This document shows positions 16,221-20,759 of a stretch of DNA of 20,759 nt, one piece after another. The notes under the pieces were generated by a model. The model made no database searches and was not told where the DNA came from. It saw only the letters and a list, made by a program, of their open reading frames with translations. Positions within the stretch are counted from its first letter, which is position 1. Each line of letters opens with the position of its first letter. The DNA is from Thermoplasmata archaeon (GTDB taxonomy: Archaea; Thermoplasmatota; Thermoplasmata; Thermoplasmatales; Thermoplasmataceae), in assembly GCA_021797055.1 (NCBI GenBank), contig JAKAAI010000027.1, positions 1 through 20,759 on the forward strand, in the 5' to 3' direction. A program made the translations under genes and the position numbers.

Positions 16221-16236
16221 ATAATATATATTAAAA
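16221..16236 (-). promoter_or_regulatory. TATA-like box for the TPR gene
   Basis: An AT-only run, TTTTAATATATATTAT on the minus strand, centred about 31 bases upstream of the TPR start codon. Confidence 0.5.
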
Positions 16237-16270
16237 TAGTGCGTTGGAAAAAAGCATACTTTTGATCGTA

Positions 16271-17740
16271 TTATGACTGAGTGTTCTCCAATTTCGCAGT
16301 CACAGCAACCTGATAAAATAAAGGATGAGAAGCCTTATTTGAGGTGAGGACAGCAGGTATAATGAGAACGTACTGCCAGACGAAATAAAATGCGAAGAAA
16401 TCCCCAAACATGAAAGGCAGTAACAGATAGAAGACCGCAGTATTTTTTATTAGTTCGAATGGTCCAGAAATCATTGAGGATGAATAAATAAACCAAATGG
16501 TCAATGCAAGCGCGGGTATAAGTCCTAAAATTAAGGAAATTGTCGGGGGCAAAATAAAACCACAGTAAAACCCAAAAAGGCCCAGAAAGTTCAGGTATGC
16601 AGAGTAGAGAGAGAAACCGTCAAATTTATACAGAGCTAAAACAGCCAGTATAAGCGGAACAAAGAAAACCAAAAAAATCTGTATTCTTGATTTACCGCGG
16701 GAATAGAATATATAAGGAATAATCAGGGCGGCTGGAACTATGAGAACCCCAGTACCAATCAGTGCAAATAGTGTTGCGAACAATCTCCTGTTGCTGACGA
16801 AGAGATATAAGCTCCAGACGACGAATGCCGCCCCGAGAATGTCGTTAACATAGGAAGCCATTATCTCGAAACCTGTCATCGGAACAACAAAGAAAGTAAC
16901 GGTTGATATCATCGCATATTCTGGTGCAATTAATTTGGTAAGTTTGAACAACCCAAATGCGAGGAACAGTGAAAACAATATGGTGTTGAGGTGCACAGCA
17001 AGTATTACGGGAAGAAAGGAAAGAGGCGCGACAAATGCAAACGCAAGTGGAGCATTTCGGAGCGAAGTTAACGTTCCCCACGGTGGTAGTGGCACAGAAT
17101 AAGGGTTTATTCCCTTCAACAAGAAAGATCCTCCTGCCTGAATAAGATAACCCACATCAGATATGTTGGTAAGTGGTGAACTATTTTCAACGAATCTTAA
17201 GGTCATCTCCAAAGCTGTCATTGCCACAGATACAGTGAGGGCAAAAAGAAAATAGCCCCTTCCAAACCTTATTCTGCCCAGACTTGTATTTGAAGCATAA
17301 TAAGCAACAACCAGGGTTCCTATCAAAGGTATGGTAGGTATCATAAAGACGAGAAAATAAGGAAGGATCATGGAACTGTTAATGACATGCCGATCCAGGA
17401 ATGGAAGGTATGATAGTGTATAATTCTGGAGATAGGAATAGCATACAAGGTACATTGGAATAATAGTGGCAGTTGGAAATACTATTCTCTTGAGAAATTT
17501 GCCCGTGAAAGGAATCATCGCCAGTATTGAGAGAACCGGAAAAAGGAAATACAGATCATAAGAGGACGCCCATACAGGGGTTTCATTCAACTGACTAAAT
17601 GGCTCAGGAGAGTATGTACCCCAAATATAATGAACTGTAAAAACAAGAAGTACATAAATTAATATGAAAACGAGGAAAACAAAACCGTCCCCCTTCCAAG
17701 TTGAAGTTTTTTCATCGGCTTCGTTGCCTATATACATCAC
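16271..17740 (-). CDS. Polytopic membrane protein, GT-C glycosyltransferase-like
   Basis: A 489-residue integral membrane protein with about 12-13 hydrophobic segments. After helix 5 or 6, an outward loop holds SDVGYLIQAGGSFLLKGINPYSVP and then WGTLTSLRNAPLAFAFVAPL. This resembles the D-x-Y-x-x-x-x-x-L-G-x-NPY and P-L-x-x-P signature of GT87/DUF2029-type mannosyltransferases, which use polyprenyl-phosphate sugars. The first Asp of that loop (near residue 200) would be the candidate catalytic residue. Overall similarity is too weak to fix the function, so a transporter or unknown membrane protein is possible. The frame begins at GTG 17740 with ATG at 17737; the latter is the likelier start. 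The neighbouring sequon-rich surface protein and TPR gene make a role in surface glycosylation attractive but unproven. Confidence 0.72.
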   Translation of the reverse strand: MMYIGNEADEKTSTWKGDGFVFLVFILIYVLLVFTVHYIWGTYSPEPFSQLNETPVWASSYDLYFLFPVLSILAMIPFTGKFLKRIVFPTATIIPMYLVCYSYLQNYTLSYLPFLDRHVINSSMILPYFLVFMIPTIPLIGTLVVAYYASNTSLGRIRFGRGYFLFALTVSVAMTALEMTLRFVENSSPLTNISDVGYLIQAGGSFLLKGINPYSVPLPPWGTLTSLRNAPLAFAFVAPLSFLPVILAVHLNTILFSLFLAFGLFKLTKLIAPEYAMISTVTFFVVPMTGFEIMASYVNDILGAAFVVWSLYLFVSNRRLFATLFALIGTGVLIVPAALIIPYIFYSRGKSRIQIFLVFFVPLILAVLALYKFDGFSLYSAYLNFLGLFGFYCGFILPPTISLILGLIPALALTIWFIYSSSMISGPFELIKNTAVFYLLLPFMFGDFFAFYFVWQYVLIIPAVLTSNKASHPLFYQVAVTAKLENTQS

Positions 17741-17812
17741 GAGTAACCTTCTTTACACGAAAGACTTCGTGCATAAACTATTTGCGGTGGAACTCAGGTT
17801 ACTGAAATAATT

Positions 17813-17844
17813 TTATTCTCTCATTTCGAATAAGAGAATGAAAA
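17813..17844. repeat. Inverted repeat between convergent or adjacent minus-strand genes
   Basis: ATTCTCT (17815-17821) and AGAGAAT (17833-17839) are perfect complements around an 11-base loop, and the stem extends outward through a G:T pair into T and A runs. It lies 70-100 bases downstream of the small coiled-coil gene and about 75 bases upstream of the GT-C-like gene on the same strand. It could be a transcript-end hairpin or an operator. Confidence 0.4.
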
Positions 17845-17914
17845 TCGGTACGTCAGACAATTCACATCGATTGGAACGAATAAACACCGGATTTATCAGA
17901 TGAGAATGAACTGC

Positions 17915-18061
17915 TCATTTCTCAAGTTTCTTTTTTAGTTCCTTAATCTCAGCCTGCAGGTTTTTGTCCAATGGATTTTTCTTTGCCTTTGCTTCCAGTT
18001 CCACAATCTTATTTTCTATACTCTTCCTCTTTCTCTCAAGATCCCTCTTTCCTAGTCCCAT
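17915..18061 (-). CDS. Small basic coiled-coil protein
   Basis: A 48-residue protein starting MGLGKRDLERKRK, highly charged (about 40% Lys, Arg and Glu) and predicted to be one long amphipathic helix or a helical hairpin, with a break at KKNPLDKN. A longer in-frame version exists (from 18199), but its extra N-terminus has an AT-rich, unlikely composition. ATG 18061 fits better because a TATA-like box (18081-18090) lies 24 bases upstream. Function is unknown; its size and charge allow nucleic-acid or ribosome binding, or an assembly factor. Confidence 0.6.
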   Translation of the reverse strand: MGLGKRDLERKRKSIENKIVELEAKAKKNPLDKNLQAEIKELKKKLEK

Positions 18062-18080
18062 ATTTATATAATATATTCCC

Positions 18081-18090
18081 TCTATAATTT
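18081..18090 (-). promoter_or_regulatory. TATA-like box for the small coiled-coil gene
   Basis: AAATTATAGA on the minus strand, centred about 24 bases upstream of the ATG at 18061. This supports that start over the longer frame. Confidence 0.45.
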
Positions 18091-18293
18091 GTTTTGCCCG
18101 AAGATGGATGACATAGAGAATAAAAGAACAATTCTTCAAATCAAACTTGAAATCTTCATCGAAATTCAATTCCAAAAAAAAATTAACTGTGTCAAACAAA
18201 GCTTAAAAACAAAACTTCTTGTACAAACTGTATCGACAATAGTCGTAGTACCATTCAGCAAAGTATTAATAGGTGAAATCATTTGTTTCTATC

Positions 18294-18476
18294 ATGTCAG
18301 ACACAAACATCAAAAATAGTTATTCTGATGCTGTTAGACGCAAGAATCTTGGTCAGACTAAGAATTTAACTCAAATAATCGGAGAATATTCACAACTGAA
18401 TAAACATAAGGCATTTCCGGTCTCGAAACCTGACGATGACCTGAGCCATTATTATTATCACGGAAATGCAGATTAA
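18294..18476 (+). CDS. Possible small hypothetical protein
   Basis: A 60-codon frame beginning MSDTNIKNSYSDAVRRKN and ending in an acidic, Tyr/His-rich tail (DDDLSHYYYHGNAD). A possible TATA-like run (GTATTAATAGG, near 18262-18272) lies about 27 bases upstream of the ATG, as in leaderless genes. I do not recognise the family and it has no signal peptide or membrane segment. The soluble, mixed-charge composition looks like protein rather than shadow, but the evidence is only the frame, the start context and the lack of a competing gene. Confidence 0.4.
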   Translation: MSDTNIKNSYSDAVRRKNLGQTKNLTQIIGEYSQLNKHKAFPVSKPDDDLSHYYYHGNAD

Positions 18477-18487
18477 CTCTTCCTTAA

Positions 18488-18718
18488 GTTTCAGTATCAA
18501 GTCAATATGCAGAAAAATCTACAAACAATAATTCCAAGATACAGCTTTTACATGATCAAGATGCTGTTGAATCCATACTCATAAACGACCATTACCTGTG
18601 CTGCAGGATCAACATTTCTGACATTCCGAATAGTCAGGCGTGCATTTTTCATAATTCTGATAGACACACGATTTCAGGAATGATAGATAAGTTAGGAAGA
18701 TATATCTCCTCCGATTGA
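18488..18718 (+). other. Open frame with no start codon, possible broken gene
   Basis: An open frame of about 75 codons, stop TAA 18485 to stop TGA 18716, with no ATG, GTG or TTG near its beginning. The translation looks protein-like (for example HDQDAVESILINDHYLCCRI, then ISDIPNSQACIFHN and SGMIDKLGRYISSD). It lies 11 bases after the preceding small frame but in a different reading frame. It could be the C-terminal part of a gene that lost its start by a frameshift: ATG 18507 is available in another frame. I do not recognise the family. Confidence 0.3.
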
Positions 18719-18732
18719 CGATAAGTGGCGAC

Positions 18733-18761
18733 GGGTTTACCGAAACTTTTTGGTGAAACCC
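18733..18761. repeat. Hairpin upstream of the MscL-like gene
   Basis: GGGTTTACC pairs with GGTGAAACCC, a 9-base-pair stem with a single bulged G around the 10-base loop GAAACTTTTT. It lies just after the start-less open frame and about 85-110 bases upstream of the MscL-like start, in a gene-free gap. It could be a transcript end, an operator or a structured RNA; I have no further evidence. Confidence 0.4.
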
Positions 18762-18814
18762 ATAATTGCACTCATAATTTAAAAACCAATAACGAATATG
18801 CATAAAATAGAAAT

Positions 18815-18840
18815 AATATATATAATTAAATTTTATATAT
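18815..18840 (+). promoter_or_regulatory. Tandem TATA-like boxes for the MscL-like gene
   Basis: Two AT-rich boxes, AATATATATA at 18815-18824 and TTTATATAT at 18832-18840. The first would start transcription near ATG 18846; the second near 18862, downstream of that ATG and of the GGAGG at about 18856. The choice matters for which start codon is used. Confidence 0.5.
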
Positions 18841-18893
18841 CAAATATGACAACTGGAGGATCAAATCCTTGAGGAACTGAAAAGATTAGTTCA

Positions 18894-19217
18894 TTGCTAG
18901 AACCAAAACCTGCGCCACCTCCTCCGAGGAAGGGAATGGTCAATCAACTCAAGGATTTCTTTTTACAATATAAGGTCCTTGGAATGGCCGTTGCATTCAT
19001 ACTTGGTCTTTACCTCGGAGCACTGGTTCAGGCTCTTGTTACAGATATCCTTATGCCAATAATTCAATACGCAACCCCTCCGGGCGTAGTATGGCAGAGT
19101 ATCTCCATCGGGCCGTTTCTGGTTGGACAATTTACCGCTGCCCTCGTCACATTCCTGTTAGTTGTATTGATCGTATTTTTTGTTGTCAAAGTGGCGGAGA
19201 AGACGAAGATTAAATGA
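18894..19217 (+). CDS. MscL-like mechanosensitive channel protein
   Basis: A 107-residue small membrane protein with two hydrophobic helices. The first, after KDFFLQYKVLG, reads GMAVAFILGLYLGALVQALV and is followed by TDILMPIIQY, the arrangement of MscL helix TM1 (glycine- and alanine-rich pore-lining helix, then a DIxMP motif). TM2 is VTFLLVVLIVFFVVKVAEKTK. MscL opens under membrane tension to release solutes during osmotic downshock. The start is uncertain. TTG 18894 gives a proline-rich leader (PKPAPPPPRKG), ATG 18936 gives MVNQLKDFF, the usual family N-terminus. An in-frame ATG at 18846 is followed after eight codons by TGA 18870. The periplasmic loop is shorter than in bacterial MscL, and the long C-terminal helix is missing, as in several archaeal forms. 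Confidence 0.75.
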   Translation: MLEPKPAPPPPRKGMVNQLKDFFLQYKVLGMAVAFILGLYLGALVQALVTDILMPIIQYATPPGVVWQSISIGPFLVGQFTAALVTFLLVVLIVFFVVKVAEKTKIK

Positions 19218-19348
19218 GCGGTATGGCCAACTGCTTACAGACGGCACTGATATCTCTGGACATCAGGAGCCGTATAACGCGAATGTGAAATAACTAGACA
19301 TCTCTGGTAAATAGATGAATGCATTGAGAAAAGCTCAGGAGAATAAAT

Positions 19349-19356
19349 CATATATC
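19349..19356 (+). promoter_or_regulatory. TATA-like box for the DUF72 gene
   Basis: CATATATC centred 28 bases before the TTG start of the DUF72 gene, matching a leaderless transcript beginning at that TTG. Confidence 0.5.
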
Positions 19357-19380
19357 AGTAAATGAATCTTAGACTGTGAT

Positions 19381-20193
19381 TTGACGGAACTGACGATTGG
19401 TTGTTCTGGTTGGTCTTACCCTGCATGGGTAGGGCCTTTTTATCCACCCGGGTCTCATGCAGATCAGTGGTTACAACTCTATTCAAGAGCATTTCCTGCG
19501 GTCGAGATAGACTCAACCTTCTACCGAATTCCAGATACGGGAACAGTTAAAAACTGGAGAGAATCCGTTTCCGATAGCTTCAGATTTTACCCAAAACTCC
19601 CGAAACAGATCACACATGAATATGATTTTAGGAATGCAGATTCTCTAATAGACTCTTTTATCGTTGCACTACAATCGCTTGGGACCAAGCTTGGAACAGT
19701 TCTTATACAGTTTCCACCCTCCCTCACTTACACCAAAGGAAGAGAATGGATCAGCATACTTTTGAGAAACCTGCCAAGCGGAGTCAGATACGCTGTTGAG
19801 TTCAGGCACAATTCTTGGTTTCATGAATTCACCTACTCAATGCTTCGAAACCATGAAATAACCCTAACATGGTCAGAAATTCCATACGCCAAAATTCCTG
19901 CTGTACTGACAAGCGACGAGATCTACCTCAGGCTCGTAGGAGACAGATCAATCGGGGACTCAGAGATAGGAACCGTTCTAAAGGATAGAAGTGCCGAAAT
20001 TCGCAAGTGGATCTCGGAAATTGAGAAGAATAAGGACCTGGTTGAACGAGTCGCAATCTTCTCAAATAATCATTTTCAGGGATTTGGACCTGCTACGGTC
20101 AATTTGGTGCGCAATGCGCTGGGTTTAAATTCAATAAACTGGATCACAGCAATGCAATCCATTTCAGATGGGAGACAGGGTACCCTTTTTTAA
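19381..20193 (+). CDS. DUF72 (YecE-like) family protein
   Basis: A complete 270-residue protein with the full DUF72 layout: the N-terminal IGCSGWSYPAWVGPFYPPG, the FPAVEIDSTFYRIP strand, FRFYPKLPKQITHEYDF, the LIQFPPSL motif, YAVEFRHNSWF, and the C-terminal FSNNHFQGFGPATVNL with the expected QGTLF ending. The fold is a TIM-like barrel. No substrate or reaction is established for the family that I can state with confidence, and a nuclease or sugar-related role has only been suggested. The start is a TTG; no ATG is available upstream in frame close by, and a TATA-like box lies 28 bases before it. There is no operon partner: MscL is 163 bases upstream with its own promoter. Confidence 0.9.
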   Translation: MTELTIGCSGWSYPAWVGPFYPPGSHADQWLQLYSRAFPAVEIDSTFYRIPDTGTVKNWRESVSDSFRFYPKLPKQITHEYDFRNADSLIDSFIVALQSLGTKLGTVLIQFPPSLTYTKGREWISILLRNLPSGVRYAVEFRHNSWFHEFTYSMLRNHEITLTWSEIPYAKIPAVLTSDEIYLRLVGDRSIGDSEIGTVLKDRSAEIRKWISEIEKNKDLVERVAIFSNNHFQGFGPATVNLVRNALGLNSINWITAMQSISDGRQGTLF

Positions 20194-20259
20194 CATTTGA
20201 GAGCTGGAATTCCCCTTCGCAAGATAGGAGATGAAAGCGAGCGAGTGTGGGACACTATT

Positions 20260-20759
20260 CTATGACCTTCCCATATTGAACAGATTGTGCCACACGCCGG
20301 TGCAGAATAGAGCATTATCGATCCTGTCATCCCTCCTCTGAGCCACATTCCATCCAAGCATCTTCTTGTCTGCTGCAAATCCTGATTCTGAATTGCTTCT
20401 CTGGTGGTACTGTTCCAGATATGGCATTGTATCAGCAACAAACTCCTTCATCGTATCCTTCCACTTCTGTGATCCATTCAGGGTGGCATTCTTCTTGGGT
20501 ATTACAAAGACCTTCGTTTCGCCGAGTTTATCCACGTACGATGGAGATGAATAATACCTGTCAAGACGGATGGAATCCATCTCTATCCCGATGGATGAGA
20601 GAAGATCCATTGCCCTGTCATATGCCTCCCTTTCAGATTTCATGGATGAACCGAAGGCTATGTACAGTCGGGACTGCAGATCCAATATTGCAAAGGAATA
20701 TGCGAATAACTGTTTCTTATGACCTTTAGATTCCTTTGCGTCTTTACCATGATCGGGAT
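20260..20759 (-). mobile_element. DDE transposase, C-terminal half (IS4/IS5-superfamily type, partial)
   Basis: The minus-strand frame is open from the window edge to the stop at 20260, so the N-terminus and the first catalytic Asp probably lie outside. What is present reads as an RNase H-fold DDE transposase: the strand AYSFAILDLQSRLYIAFGSS, a second acidic site in SIRLDRYYSS, then FVIPKKNATLNGSQKWKDTM, and near the end HQRSNSESGFAADKKMLGW, where the Glu with its neighbouring K is the third catalytic position. The C-terminus (DNALFCTGVWHNLFNMGRS) matches the usual closing helix. The M at 20685 is a TTG inside the gene. The downstream end of the element, including its terminal inverted repeat, should lie between 20194 and 20260, but without the other end I cannot define it. 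Confidence 0.82.

Noticed and set aside
18089..18319. 76-codon plus-strand frame upstream of the small hypothetical gene
   Set aside because: TTG start, poor composition (Lys/Ile-rich with AT-rich DNA), overlaps the promoter of the minus-strand coiled-coil gene, and no recognisable features.
20194..20259. Terminal inverted repeat of the transposon
   Set aside because: The other end of the element is outside the window, so no pair can be matched.
1..20759. tRNA, rRNA or CRISPR array
   Set aside because: I looked for the GGTTCRA/T-arm pattern with an acceptor stem, for rRNA motifs and for evenly spaced direct repeats, and saw none.

Overview
The window looks like a chromosomal segment of an archaeon, most likely an acidophilic member of the Thermoplasmatales (class Thermoplasmata). 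The reasons are many AT-rich TATA-like boxes about 24-31 bases upstream of start codons (leaderless or nearly leaderless transcripts), frequent TTG starts, a prokaryotic glucoamylase of the GH15 type, a stand-alone SCP-2 lipid-carrier protein, a short MscL-like channel and a DUF72 protein. I assigned this from gene content and signals only; no 16S or other marker gene is present.

Layout. (1) 1-5064, efflux block: a DHA2-type MFS exporter (5' end outside the window) overlapping a MarR regulator, a convergent ABC-2 exporter pair (ATPase and permease), and a second, divergent 12-helix MFS transporter. (2) 5145-10651, a probable lipid or alcohol metabolism block: an FAD protein with the full motif set of alkyl-DHAP synthase (AGPS), followed by a diacylglycerol/sphingosine-type lipid kinase. 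These run tail-to-tail, with a 4-base gap, into a tightly packed minus-strand operon of an SCP-2 carrier, an iron-dependent alcohol dehydrogenase and an aldehyde dehydrogenase. AGPS uses a fatty alcohol as substrate, so enzymes interconverting alcohols and aldehydes next to it form a plausible ether-lipid module. That would be unexpected in an archaeon and is the most interesting reading of the window. (3) 10842-12770, a cytoplasmic GH15 glucoamylase. (4) 12893-13845, a decayed patch: an isochorismatase-family hydrolase interrupted by one TAG codon, then about 400 bases with no convincing gene.

(5) 13846-17740, minus strand: a Ser/Thr-rich surface protein anchored at both ends, a six-repeat TPR protein and a polytopic membrane protein resembling GT-C glycosyltransferases. 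These may act together in making or decorating the cell surface. (6) 17915-18893: a tiny basic coiled-coil protein, a possible small protein, and an open frame with no start codon. (7) 18894-20193: an MscL-like channel and a DUF72 protein. (8) 20260 to the end: the C-terminal half of a DDE transposase whose N-terminus is outside the window.

Three genes have reading-frame irregularities visible in the DNA: the lipid kinase (its N-terminal NPKSG motif lies in a frame with no start), the isochorismatase (in-frame TAG) and the MscL gene (in-frame ATG, eight codons, then TGA upstream). They may be real decay or recoding, or sequence errors.
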